Under the pieces are notes generated by a model. The model was not told the DNA's origin. It searched no databases and was given only the letters and a program-made list of their open reading frames with translations. Below are positions 27,361 through 36,444 of a stretch of 64,000 bases of DNA, piece by piece (position 1 is the first letter of the stretch; every line of letters begins with the position of its first letter). A program made the translations under genes and the position numbers. Origin of the DNA: CAYWYR01 sp964462685 (GTDB lineage Bacteria > Bacteroidota > Ignavibacteria > Kapaibacteriales > UBA2268); NCBI GenBank assembly GCA_964462685.1, contig CAYWYR010000003.1, positions 124,001 to 188,000 on the forward strand, in the 5' to 3' direction.

Positions 27361-27391
27361 AAGCCCCGCAATTCTGCGGGGCTTTTTTTTT
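27361..27391 (+). terminator. strong rho-independent terminator after the RlpA-like gene
   Basis: AAGCCCCGCA (27361-27370) pairs with TGCGGGGCTT (27375-27384) around ATTC, followed by an uninterrupted T run to about 27391. It marks the left boundary of the 27.4-37.2 kb operon. Confidence 0.92.
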
Positions 27392-27471
27392 ATACTATCA
27401 TAGGATTAGTAACGTATAGATGAATAGCTTAAATTAGAGAAAATATTATTTCACAAACCTATCAAGGTATT

Positions 27472-29043
27472 ATGAAAAGCGTAATAAGGACAACCCTTTT
27501 CCTAATAATCACTACATTTCTTTTTCAAGGATTTCAGTGCGGATCCAAAGAATACACATCCGCAAAAACTGCTCTCAAACGTGGTGATAGCCTCAAAGCT
27601 ATTGACTACTTGAAAGAAGAGTTAGTTAAGAATCCCCAAAACACAGAAGCAAAACTCTTACTTACAGAGCTGACTTACAAAACAGCTATAGTTAAAGTAC
27701 CAGGCCCAGAAGGCCGACCAGTTGATAAAATTACCTCTATAGCCCAGCTAAGAGAAGCCGCAAAACTATCGGTTGACGCAGCTAATTCAACTTCCGCACC
27801 CAAAGACAAGCAATTCCTGCAGTCGCTCCAACAAGCTATCTGGGTAAATTCCTTTAATGAAGGTCTCAAGTATTTCAACAAAGCTGAAAGCGGCTCAATG
27901 TCTCCCGAAATAGATAGTGCGATAGCATTATGGGATGTTGGGAGAATCGTCAGGCCTCGTAATCTCAGCTTTGTAAATCTACAGGGAAATGCCTACTCAA
28001 AAGCGAAGAACGTAGCCAAAGAAGAAGAGTCCAACATAGAATACATGACGCTTCTGATAGATGATAGCCGTGAAATTCTAGAAAGGGGCATCTACCTGGA
28101 TTACCCACAGTCTGACCTCACTTCTTCAATTGGTACACCGACAAAAACCTATTATGATACTGTTACCAGAAATGCAGATAGCCAAATCAGAAGAACAGAT
28201 ATTTTTGATATAGACGGTCAGCCTACTTATATATATTCGCTTCAGGACGGTACGGATTTCCTCGTTAAAGGATGGCTATACAACGCCCCTGATATGTATG
28301 TAGGAAGCGACCTTTCATGGCAGGAAATAAACACAAGCCCTTTAGAAGTTCTCACCCAGGCCGAGTTAGATAAAGAAAATTATTCTCAAGCTATTGATTA
28401 TCTGGATAAACTGCTACTTTTCCGACCTTATGACAGGCAACTTAATCAACTCAAAATCCAGTCCTATGTAAACGACGGCCAAGGCCAAACCGCTATCAAT
28501 GAGCTTGAAGCCTTAATAGCCAAAGACCCTTCAAAAAAAGAATATCACCTTCAGATGGGTGACCTTTACTCCGAGCTTAAAAATTACGATAAAGCTATTC
28601 AGTCCTACGAGCGAGCAATAGAACTTGATCCCGGCTTTGATTACGCGCTTCGAAATCTTGCCTCGGTTTACAAAAACAAAGCCGCAATAGCTCAAGAAGC
28701 TGAAATCGACAAACAAAAAGCTGATAAAAACTATAAGCCTGATACCGCACAGTATTTCCCGTTCTTGGAAAAATCCGGAGAGTACTTCCAGAGAGCAGTC
28801 GATACAGAGACTTTCCAGAAGGATCTCGGAACAATCATGGAGCTTTATAACATCTACAACGTAATGGGTGATACCCAGAAACAACAAGCAGCTCTCAAAA
28901 ACCTTGAATCTCTCGAGAGTTCTATACCTACCAATCAAAAATTAAACTACTATTATAAACTACTGAAGATCTACTCTACTGAAAAGATGAGTGCCGAGGT
29001 AAACCGAATAACGGAAAAAATCAACGAGCTTCAGGGAAACTAA
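27472..29043 (+). CDS. tetratricopeptide-repeat exported protein (probable lipoprotein)
   Basis: The N-terminal hydrophobic segment ends FQGFQCGSKEY; Cys23 could be lipidated, although the residue before it (Gln) departs from the usual lipobox. TPR-type helices follow: residues 28-65 (YTSAKTALKRGDSLKAIDYL) and a canonical cluster around 345-400 (YHLQMGDLYSELKNYDKAIQ and YERAIELDPGFDYALRNLAS). The charged C-terminus is helical. It probably acts as a periplasmic scaffold. It is the first gene of an operon that continues through glycan biosynthesis genes, with DUF3467 only 4 bases downstream. Function unknown. Confidence 0.8.
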   Translation: MKSVIRTTLFLIITTFLFQGFQCGSKEYTSAKTALKRGDSLKAIDYLKEELVKNPQNTEAKLLLTELTYKTAIVKVPGPEGRPVDKITSIAQLREAAKLSVDAANSTSAPKDKQFLQSLQQAIWVNSFNEGLKYFNKAESGSMSPEIDSAIALWDVGRIVRPRNLSFVNLQGNAYSKAKNVAKEEESNIEYMTLLIDDSREILERGIYLDYPQSDLTSSIGTPTKTYYDTVTRNADSQIRRTDIFDIDGQPTYIYSLQDGTDFLVKGWLYNAPDMYVGSDLSWQEINTSPLEVLTQAELDKENYSQAIDYLDKLLLFRPYDRQLNQLKIQSYVNDGQGQTAINELEALIAKDPSKKEYHLQMGDLYSELKNYDKAIQSYERAIELDPGFDYALRNLASVYKNKAAIAQEAEIDKQKADKNYKPDTAQYFPFLEKSGEYFQRAVDTETFQKDLGTIMELYNIYNVMGDTQKQQAALKNLESLESSIPTNQKLNYYYKLLKIYSTEKMSAEVNRITEKINELQGN

Positions 29044-29047
29044 GATT

Positions 29048-29368
29048 ATGGAAGATCAAAACAAAAACAAAAAACAACTCAGTATCGAACTTACTGAAGA
29101 ACAGGCACAAGGTACTTATGCCAACCTTGCGATTATTTCGCATTCAGGGGCAGAATTCGTGTTCGACTTCACAAGAGTTTTGCCGGGTATCCCGAAAGCT
29201 AAAGTCCAATCAAGAATTATCATGACCCCTCAGCATGCCAAAATGCTATCCCGTGCTTTAAATGAGAATATCAAGAAGTTCGAATCACAGAAAGGTGAGA
29301 TAAGAATCGACGGTGACAATCCAAGTGATCTTCTTTTAGGTTTCCCAGATAATCCAAAAATCAACTGA
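29048..29368 (+). CDS. DUF3467 family protein
   Basis: This small (106-residue) soluble protein is recognisable from ANLAIISHSGAEFVFDFTRVLPG, then AKVQSRIIMTPQHAKMLSRAL and a C-terminal LGFPDNPKIN. These are the conserved core of DUF3467, a family found beside diverse genes in Bacteroidota, whose function is not established. No signal peptide is present. It is the second gene of the operon, with gaps of 4 bases before and 26 bases after, so it is probably cotranslated with the TPR protein. Confidence 0.85.
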   Translation: MEDQNKNKKQLSIELTEEQAQGTYANLAIISHSGAEFVFDFTRVLPGIPKAKVQSRIIMTPQHAKMLSRALNENIKKFESQKGEIRIDGDNPSDLLLGFPDNPKIN

Positions 29369-29394
29369 TTATTAGGATCAAGGTTTAAAAGGTA

Positions 29395-31098
29395 ATGAAA
29401 AAAAGCAACATAGTCTTTATGTTCCATGCACATTTGCCATGGGCTATCGGCCATGGCAAATGGCCCCACGGCGAAGATTGGCTTACAGAGGCTATGTGCG
29501 AATCGTATATTCCTTTGCTTAATTCATTTCATAAACTGATAAAAGAAGGAATTTCTCCCAATATCACTATCGACTTTTCCCCTGTTCTTCTCGAAATGCT
29601 CTCAAACCCTAAAACGCCTGAGCTCTTCATCGCCTATACAGATCTAAAAATCAGGGAAGCTATCGCAGACGAAAAACAGTTCCGGGATGAAGGCGATAGA
29701 CATTTGGAATACCTTGCGTCATGGTGGCAAAAATGGTATTCAGGTAAACGAAACGATTTTATAAATCGCTTCGATCAAGATATTATAAGAGCTTTCAGAG
29801 AACTTCAGGACGCTGGCCATATTGAAATTGCCACCTGTTCGGCAACTCATGGTTATGCCCCTTTACTAGGTGATGACAGATCTGTCAATCTACAGGTAGA
29901 GCTTGCCTGCCGAAACTATCAAAAGCATTTTCACCGCTCCCCGAAAGGTTTTTGGCTTGCTGAATGCGCATATAGGCCAGCCTATACCTGGCAATCACAG
30001 ATACCTGTAGAGCCATACAACAAACCTACCCATAGGGCGGGATCAGAAGAATTCCTCTCTAAGTTCGGTATTCAATACACGTTCTTAGATCAATACCTTA
30101 TCGATAATGCCGACCCACTTGGTTGGTTTTACAACGGCAACAAAGACTACTTTGTCGATTCAGATTATCATAAAGATTCCGGATTCAACAAATCGTCAAT
30201 GCAGCCTTTTAATATATCCTCTACAAAGGACACGAAAAAAGGCACAGTTGTAGGTTTGGCTCGAAATTATGATCTGTCTATGAGAATATGGAGTGCCAAC
30301 GGAGGCTTCCCGGGCCATCCAGATTATCTGGATTTTCATAAAAAGCGAAACAATTCCATGCTCCGCTATTGGCGAGTTACAGATGTGAAAATCGATATGG
30401 CTTTCAAGGATTACTACCGCCCGGAATGGACAACCGACAAACTCGATCAGCATTCAGATATATTCCTTAAAGAGCTTGAAGAAAAAGCAAACTTATACCA
30501 AAATACAAGCCATAGAAACGCAGTTATAACCCTTCCATTCGATGCTGAACTATTCGGGCATTGGTGGTTTGAAGGTGTTGGTTTTTTGGAATCATTAATC
30601 AGAAAAGCACATTCAAGTGATTCCCTGCAGTTTACCAAAGCATCAGATGCTATAGAGGATAACAAGCCTTCCGAGGTTGTTAGGCCGCTGGAAGGCTCCT
30701 GGGGCGTAGATTCTAATCACAGCGTATGGGTTAACGATCAGAATAAATGGATTTGGGAATATATTTATAATTCTGAAAAAAGAATCAGTAAGTTTTACTC
30801 TGATAATGATCTTGAAAAGCTAAATTCATTTGAACAGCGGCTGTTGCTAACTTCACTAAAGCAATTCCTGCTATTGCAAGCATCCGATTGGGGCTTCCTG
30901 ATTTATCATGACAGCTCTAAGAATTATGCTGAACACAGATTCCATTCACATCTTTCTGATTTCAATAAGTTGATGTCTATTCTGGAATCATCCTCTGAAA
31001 AGAAACCCACTAAGCAGGAAATATCATACCTTGAAGAATGCGAGGAACGTGACGATATATTTGAAGAACTGAACCATAATATGTGGAAGTCCTTATAA
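29395..31098 (+). CDS. glycoside hydrolase family 57 enzyme (alpha-glucan amylase/branching type)
   Basis: GH57 enzymes act on alpha-1,4-glucans by a retaining mechanism. The N-terminal VFMFHAHLPWAIGHGKWPHGEDW carries the first GH57 motif (HxHxP). GFWLAECAY places the nucleophile Glu at residue 190, and PFDAELFGHWWFEGV places the acid/base Asp at 383. The C-terminal helical domain includes LLQASDWGFLIYHDSS, typical of the GH57 branching-enzyme clade. No signal peptide: cytoplasmic. Amylase and 1,4-alpha-glucan branching activities cannot be separated by eye. It lies between DUF3467 and the flippase gene, an unusual place for a glycogen enzyme. Confidence 0.9.
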   Translation: MKKSNIVFMFHAHLPWAIGHGKWPHGEDWLTEAMCESYIPLLNSFHKLIKEGISPNITIDFSPVLLEMLSNPKTPELFIAYTDLKIREAIADEKQFRDEGDRHLEYLASWWQKWYSGKRNDFINRFDQDIIRAFRELQDAGHIEIATCSATHGYAPLLGDDRSVNLQVELACRNYQKHFHRSPKGFWLAECAYRPAYTWQSQIPVEPYNKPTHRAGSEEFLSKFGIQYTFLDQYLIDNADPLGWFYNGNKDYFVDSDYHKDSGFNKSSMQPFNISSTKDTKKGTVVGLARNYDLSMRIWSANGGFPGHPDYLDFHKKRNNSMLRYWRVTDVKIDMAFKDYYRPEWTTDKLDQHSDIFLKELEEKANLYQNTSHRNAVITLPFDAELFGHWWFEGVGFLESLIRKAHSSDSLQFTKASDAIEDNKPSEVVRPLEGSWGVDSNHSVWVNDQNKWIWEYIYNSEKRISKFYSDNDLEKLNSFEQRLLLTSLKQFLLLQASDWGFLIYHDSSKNYAEHRFHSHLSDFNKLMSILESSSEKKPTKQEISYLEECEERDDIFEELNHNMWKSL

Positions 31099-31111
31099 TC
31101 AGCCAGCTTTA

Positions 31112-32521
31112 ATGGAAAAAGCAACCAATTCTATTCTAAAGAATCTCGGCTCCCTCGCAGTTTCGGAATTCGTACAGAAACTAGCTTCCTGGTTTTTCTA
31201 CGTGTACATAACCTACCAAATGGGTGTTGATAGCTTCGGATTTCTAGTATCAGCCATAGCATTCGTAGAAGTATTTGTTATCCTCACTACCAACGGTATC
31301 GATGCTTATGCCGTCAATAAAATCTCTATTGATAAAAAGAAGGTCGAATCGGTAGTTAACCAGATACTCTCACTTAAAGTAACTGCTGGTTTTCTTGCAT
31401 ATTGCTTACTGATAGCAGCATCATTTTTATTTATTGACGAGCTCGTAGTCCAACTATTAATACCCATCATCGGACTCCATGTCATCGGTCGCGGTATCAA
31501 TGGGAGATGGATATACCAAGGCTTAGAACAAATGCAGATAATTGCCTATAGGCAGCTTATTACATCTGTATTGATGGTTATCCTTCTTTTACTTTTGATA
31601 AACGATTATACCGATTTATATACCGCCGCATTTCTTTTCGTCGGAACAGAGATCTTCAATACTGCGCTTACTTTGATTTACTATCGCAATGAAGGGTATA
31701 GAATAGAATTAAAATTCGACTTCCGATCGCTTAGTTCTTTGGCAAAAAAAGTCGCGCCATTTACAGTGTTCTTCTTGATGGTAGCGTTATACAATTACAT
31801 CGACAAAATCATGATTCTCTTCATAAGAGAGGATTTCGCATATATCAATGCGGTTCTGCAGAATTCTATTCAGATAATGGGGATATTCCTTTTGCCGAGT
31901 GCCATCATACAGCATGCATATTTCCCTAGATTTTCAAGCTTTAAGTCTATTCAATCTATAAAGAGTACGCATCTGCTTTATACAAGAGTAATGTCTTTTT
32001 TCATGGGCTTCGGTATTGGTACGCTTTTATTTCTGCCTGAAACTAGCCTTATCATCTACCCAGATGAATATCAGGAAATGATAGATATACTTCCCTATTT
32101 TGCGATTATAGTAAGTCTCACTTTTATGGTCCTACACTTTACGATCCCGCTCATGTCCCAGGGTTTCGAGAAAAAACTTATAATGTTTACCGCACTTTCA
32201 TTAATACTCAATGTCACCTTGAATGCAATACTGATTCCTGATTACGGCATTTATGGGGCAGTCGTAGGTACTATAATTGCAGAACTTGCTATGTTCATAT
32301 CCGCAGGATGGTATTTCAGATCAATATCTGGTTTTGCCAATGTTTCATACGCTGTAAGGAATACCTTATTAAGCATTATTGCCTTCGGATCGGTCACTTA
32401 CTTATTAGTTGATACAATTAATATTATCTTTGTACTCATATCAGCTGCTTTGGTCTATATTTTGTTGGCTTTATTGACTAAATCTATCGATAAAGAAGTT
32501 TTGAAAACACTTTCCAGATAA
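31112..32521 (+). CDS. oligosaccharide flippase, Wzx/MATE-like
   Basis: A 469-residue inner-membrane protein with about 12-14 transmembrane helices. It begins NSILKNLGSLAVSEFVQKLASWFFYVYI, the polysaccharide-synthesis (RfbX/Wzx) N-terminal motif. It would flip undecaprenyl-linked oligosaccharides to the periplasmic side. Charged intra-helix residues (KSIQSIKSTHLLYTRV) and the FTIPLMSQGFEKKL segment are typical. It is followed after 4 bases by the UDP-galactopyranose mutase gene, consistent with export of a galactofuranose-containing glycan. Confidence 0.85.
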   Translation: MEKATNSILKNLGSLAVSEFVQKLASWFFYVYITYQMGVDSFGFLVSAIAFVEVFVILTTNGIDAYAVNKISIDKKKVESVVNQILSLKVTAGFLAYCLLIAASFLFIDELVVQLLIPIIGLHVIGRGINGRWIYQGLEQMQIIAYRQLITSVLMVILLLLLINDYTDLYTAAFLFVGTEIFNTALTLIYYRNEGYRIELKFDFRSLSSLAKKVAPFTVFFLMVALYNYIDKIMILFIREDFAYINAVLQNSIQIMGIFLLPSAIIQHAYFPRFSSFKSIQSIKSTHLLYTRVMSFFMGFGIGTLLFLPETSLIIYPDEYQEMIDILPYFAIIVSLTFMVLHFTIPLMSQGFEKKLIMFTALSLILNVTLNAILIPDYGIYGAVVGTIIAELAMFISAGWYFRSISGFANVSYAVRNTLLSIIAFGSVTYLLVDTINIIFVLISAALVYILLALLTKSIDKEVLKTLSR

Positions 32522-32525
32522 TAAT

Positions 32526-33665
32526 TTGAAATTTGATTTTTTAATAGTCGGTGCGGGATACTCAGGGGCTGTAATAGCTGAAAGGCTCGCTTCACAGTTT
32601 GACAAAAAAACTCTAGTTGTAGATAAAAGAAACCATATCGCGGGTAACGCTTATGATTACTATGACGATCATGGTATTCTGGTGCATAAATATGGTCCGC
32701 ATCTATTCCATACTAAAATGAAAAAAGTATGGGACTATTTAAGTCAATTTACTGATTGGCATTACTACACCCATCATGTAAAAGCTGTGATTGAAGGCAA
32801 AGCCGTTCCGCTGCCGTTCAATTTCAATACTATATACGAACTATTCTCTCCCACGCAGGCCAAAAGGTTCGAGGAGCTTTTAGTTGATAGATACGGCATT
32901 GGTACAAAAATACCAATCCTAAAGCTTAGAGAGTCTGACAACAAAGAACTGGAGTATCTGGCAGAATACGTTTACAAGCATATCTTCCTAAACTATAACC
33001 TGAAGCAGTGGGGGCTAAAACCAGAAGAGCTTGATCACAGCGTATCAGGTAGAGTTCCGGTTTATCTGAGCCGCGACAACCGTTATTTTCAAGATAATTG
33101 GCAGGCCGTGCCAAAGCATGGATATACAAAGATGTTCGAAAGGATATTAAACCACAAGAATATCAAACTAATGCTCAATACAGACTATAAAGAAATAATA
33201 GATTCTGTAAAGTTTGATAAGATTGTATTTACAGGCCCGATCGATGAATACTTTGATTATTCAGAAGGTGAGCTTCCCTACCGCTCACTCAAGTTCAAGA
33301 TGGAGAATCACAGCTATTCGAGAAATGATAAAACTTATCAGGAAGTAGCCCAGATGAACTATCCTAATAATCATGACTATACTAGGATTACTGAGTTCAA
33401 GCATATAACAGGCCAACAAGCTCCCTCATCCACAATCGCTTATGAGTATTCCCAGCCATATATAATAGGAGAAAACGAACCCTATTACCCAATCCCTAAA
33501 CAAGATAATAATGATAGATACCTAAAATATGTCGAGCTATCGAAAAAAGAAAAACACGTTTACTTTACAGGTAGGCTAGCTCAATACAGATATTACAATA
33601 TGGATGAAACAGTCGGTGTGGCACTCAAGGTATTTGAAAAAGATATATCTAAGGATATAATTTAA
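32526..33665 (+). CDS. glf: UDP-galactopyranose mutase
   Basis: Glf interconverts UDP-galactopyranose and UDP-galactofuranose using reduced FAD. The N-terminal FAD-binding motif is FLIVGAGYSGAVIAERLA. KRNHIAGNAYDYYDDHGILVHKYGPHLFH follows exactly as in bacterial Glf, and W-containing substrate-loop segments and FTGRLAQYRYYNMDETVGVAL complete 379 residues, a normal length. The start is TTG at 32526. The gene abuts the HAD-UbiA gene with no gap. Confidence 0.95.
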   Translation: MKFDFLIVGAGYSGAVIAERLASQFDKKTLVVDKRNHIAGNAYDYYDDHGILVHKYGPHLFHTKMKKVWDYLSQFTDWHYYTHHVKAVIEGKAVPLPFNFNTIYELFSPTQAKRFEELLVDRYGIGTKIPILKLRESDNKELEYLAEYVYKHIFLNYNLKQWGLKPEELDHSVSGRVPVYLSRDNRYFQDNWQAVPKHGYTKMFERILNHKNIKLMLNTDYKEIIDSVKFDKIVFTGPIDEYFDYSEGELPYRSLKFKMENHSYSRNDKTYQEVAQMNYPNNHDYTRITEFKHITGQQAPSSTIAYEYSQPYIIGENEPYYPIPKQDNNDRYLKYVELSKKEKHVYFTGRLAQYRYYNMDETVGVALKVFEKDISKDII

Positions 33666-35117
33666 GTGGAATCAATCCCTTTATCCACAAAAGATAAGAT
33701 CGCTATATGCGATCTAGATCATTCATTGATCAGAACGGATATGCTTTTTGAAAATCTACTTGCGATGATCAAAAAAAATGTTCTGATGCTTCTAGCTATT
33801 CCCTTTTGGCTTGTTAAAGGTAAAGCATATCTCAAAAGCAGGGTTTTTGAATACGGCGATACCAAAGCTGAGGATCTGCCATACAATAATGATGTAATAG
33901 CGTATCTGGAAAAGCTAAAAGTAGATGGATATTCAACCTATCTTGTAACAGCGAGTCTGCAGTCAACAGCCGATGATATAGGACAGCATCTCGATATATT
34001 CGATGGATGCTATGGCACCAAAGAAAATATAAACCTGAAGTCAAAAAACAAAAAAGCCTTTCTTAATGATAAATTCGGCAAAGGTAATTATATTTATATC
34101 GGTGATTCCAATGCCGACTTGAAAGTATGGGAAGACTCAAAAGGTGCCGTTGTAGTTGGACGTAACAAGGCTTTCAGCGATAAAGTTTCAAAATTGACAG
34201 CCGTACATGATAGGATACCGAACCGAAATAAAAGTTATCTCAAAACTCTCGTAAAGCAGATCAGGGTTTATCAGTGGGTGAAAAACATTTTGATGTTCCT
34301 GCCGATAATGACAGCCCACATTCAATTAGCTTCAGATTACATTCAAGCATTCTGGGCATTTATAGCATTTAGTTTAGTTGCTTCAAGCGTATATGTTACC
34401 AACGATCTACTTGATCTCACATCAGATAGACACCACCCGCGCAAGCGTAAAAGACCCCTAGCAAGCGGTGATATGCCGCTTCTACATGGCCTATTCTATG
34501 CACCCTTCCTATTTCTGCTAGGATATATCATTGCTTTTTTTATAGTTGGGAGAGGAGAGTTCATATTAGTACTCACGGTATATTATACTATAACAACAGC
34601 ATATTCATTCCTTCTCAAGCGTATCGCTATAATGGATATAATAGTATTGGCGATACTCTATACAATTAGAATAATCGCTGGTTCAGCAGCAACAGGCGTT
34701 TCCACATCAGAATGGCTTCTTGCATTTACGATGTTCATATTCATTTCCTTAGCCGTTGTAAAAAGATATACTGAGCTTATCGTAATGAAAAAAGATAAAA
34801 AAACCAAGATCATGGGTCGCGGTTATCAAACTGAGGATGCCGCCTTGCTACTGGGTATCGGCCCTGCGTCTGGCTATCTTGCGGTATTAGTTTTTACACT
34901 ATATGTCAACAGCCCAAAAGTTGCTACTTTATACTCAGAACCGATATTGCTATGGGCGATTGCACCCTTCATGCTTTTTTGGGTCACAAGAATGTGGCTT
35001 TTAGCTCATAGAGGTGAGATGACAGATGATCCTATCGTGTTCACCGTTAAAGATAAGTATAGCTATATAATAGGTTTTTTCGTACTATCAATAGCATTAA
35101 CAGCGAAACTGATTTAG
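33666..35117 (+). CDS. HAD phosphatase-UbiA prenyltransferase fusion (5-phosphoribosyl polyprenyl phosphate synthase type)
   Basis: Residues 1 to about 195 form a HAD-superfamily domain, with the nucleophile motif AICDLDHSLIRTD at residues 12-24 and motif IV GDSNADLKVW near residue 155. Residues about 205-483 form a UbiA prenyltransferase with eight or more helices, the motif NDLLDLTSDRHHPRKRKRPLASG near residue 246, and a second acidic motif (IMDIIVLA). UbiA proteins of this subgroup attach phosphoribose from PRPP to a polyprenyl phosphate; the HAD domain could then remove the 5-phosphate. Both activities precede DprE1/DprE2, whose genes follow directly. The start is GTG at 33666. Confidence 0.87.
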   Translation: MESIPLSTKDKIAICDLDHSLIRTDMLFENLLAMIKKNVLMLLAIPFWLVKGKAYLKSRVFEYGDTKAEDLPYNNDVIAYLEKLKVDGYSTYLVTASLQSTADDIGQHLDIFDGCYGTKENINLKSKNKKAFLNDKFGKGNYIYIGDSNADLKVWEDSKGAVVVGRNKAFSDKVSKLTAVHDRIPNRNKSYLKTLVKQIRVYQWVKNILMFLPIMTAHIQLASDYIQAFWAFIAFSLVASSVYVTNDLLDLTSDRHHPRKRKRPLASGDMPLLHGLFYAPFLFLLGYIIAFFIVGRGEFILVLTVYYTITTAYSFLLKRIAIMDIIVLAILYTIRIIAGSAATGVSTSEWLLAFTMFIFISLAVVKRYTELIVMKKDKKTKIMGRGYQTEDAALLLGIGPASGYLAVLVFTLYVNSPKVATLYSEPILLWAIAPFMLFWVTRMWLLAHRGEMTDDPIVFTVKDKYSYIIGFFVLSIALTAKLI

Positions 35118-35118
35118 T

Positions 35119-36444
35119 ATGAAACCATCAAGACCCTACGAATCATTCGGGAGATTCCCAAAAGCCACACCAGGTGACGTTAAGAACGCCGTCTGGATAG
35201 ATGATGTTTACAGAATCGCTACTGAACTAAGGGGCGAATCCTTACCCATAGGCAAAATGAGGACTTACGGGGACTCATGCCTTCTAGATAACGGAACCTA
35301 TATTGATACGACTTTCTTGAATCGTATAATATCCTTTGATGCCGAGAACAATATACTGGAAACTGAAGCAGGGCTAACCTTTAAAGAAGCTCTTGCCTTT
35401 TTAGTACCGAGAGGTAAGTTTATGCCAGTAACCCCCGGTACTAAATACGTTACCGTTGCTGGTGCTATAGCCAATGATGTCCACGGTAAAAATCATCATG
35501 TCAAAGGTACATTCGGTACCAATGTCATATCATTTGAACTAGTACGAACTGATGGCGAGATTCTTAATTGCTCTGAAAACGAGAACTCCGACTTATTTAG
35601 AGCGTCTATCGGTGGGTTAGGATTAACAGGAATAATTACAAAAGCGAAATTTAGAGTAGTTGACTTCCCTACCCCATTTATTTACCAAGAATCTATCAAG
35701 TACGACAACCTGAATGATTTTTTTGAATTAAATACCTATTCCGAAGCAAATTTCCCGTACACAGTTGCATGGGTGGACTGCACCAAAGAAGGAAGTAATA
35801 TGGGTCGCGGTATCTATATAAGGGGTAGAAACGCGGAAAAATCAAAAGATAATATACCTACAAAAGTCCCTAAGGAATCCCTGAAACCATTTCCTTTCGA
35901 CTATCCTTTTATCAATGAAACTACTGTAAAACTATTTAACACCGCTTTCTATAATAAGCAGATAAATAAGTTTTCAGCCGATCTTGTACATTTCGAACCA
36001 TTTTATTATCCTTTAGATTTCGTAATTGATTGGAATAAAGCTTATGGGAAAAAAGGATTCCTCCAGTATCAATTCGTGATACCATTTGGAAAGGAAAAAG
36101 AAGGATTCAGCGAGTTTTTCAGGATTATATCAAATTCAAAGCTATCATCTTTTCTTACTGTCATGAAAACATTTGGGGATATAGAATCACCTGGTATGCT
36201 ATCATTCCCAATGAAAGGAGTAAATCTCGCCATTGATGTTAGGAATGAGGGAGATAGAACACTTAATATGCTTGCTGAACTAGACAAGCTAGTAGCTGGC
36301 TATGGCGGCCGCATCTACCCAGCTAAAGACTCACGAATGGAAGGCCGACTGTTCAAGCAGTTCTATCCAAATTGGAAAGATTTTACCGAATTTATTGATC
36401 CTAAATTAATTTCCGACTTTTGGAAAAGGATAACTACAACATGA
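35119..36444 (+). CDS. DprE1-like FAD-dependent oxidase (decaprenylphosphoryl-ribose oxidase family)
   Basis: The enzyme oxidises the 2-hydroxyl of polyprenyl-phosphoryl-ribose, the first half of epimerisation to arabinose. The PCMH-type FAD domain contains PVTPGTKYVTVAGAIANDV, then HGKNHHVKGTFGTNVISFEL, closely like DprE1. A GLGLTGIITKAKF block and a C-terminal cap ending FKQFYPNWKDFTEFIDPKL complete 441 residues (DprE1 is about 460). It has no signal peptide and no C-terminal membrane helix. It sits between the HAD-UbiA gene (1-base gap) and the DprE2-like reductase (4-base overlap), the order expected for one pathway. Confidence 0.88.
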   Translation: MKPSRPYESFGRFPKATPGDVKNAVWIDDVYRIATELRGESLPIGKMRTYGDSCLLDNGTYIDTTFLNRIISFDAENNILETEAGLTFKEALAFLVPRGKFMPVTPGTKYVTVAGAIANDVHGKNHHVKGTFGTNVISFELVRTDGEILNCSENENSDLFRASIGGLGLTGIITKAKFRVVDFPTPFIYQESIKYDNLNDFFELNTYSEANFPYTVAWVDCTKEGSNMGRGIYIRGRNAEKSKDNIPTKVPKESLKPFPFDYPFINETTVKLFNTAFYNKQINKFSADLVHFEPFYYPLDFVIDWNKAYGKKGFLQYQFVIPFGKEKEGFSEFFRIISNSKLSSFLTVMKTFGDIESPGMLSFPMKGVNLAIDVRNEGDRTLNMLAELDKLVAGYGGRIYPAKDSRMEGRLFKQFYPNWKDFTEFIDPKLISDFWKRITTT

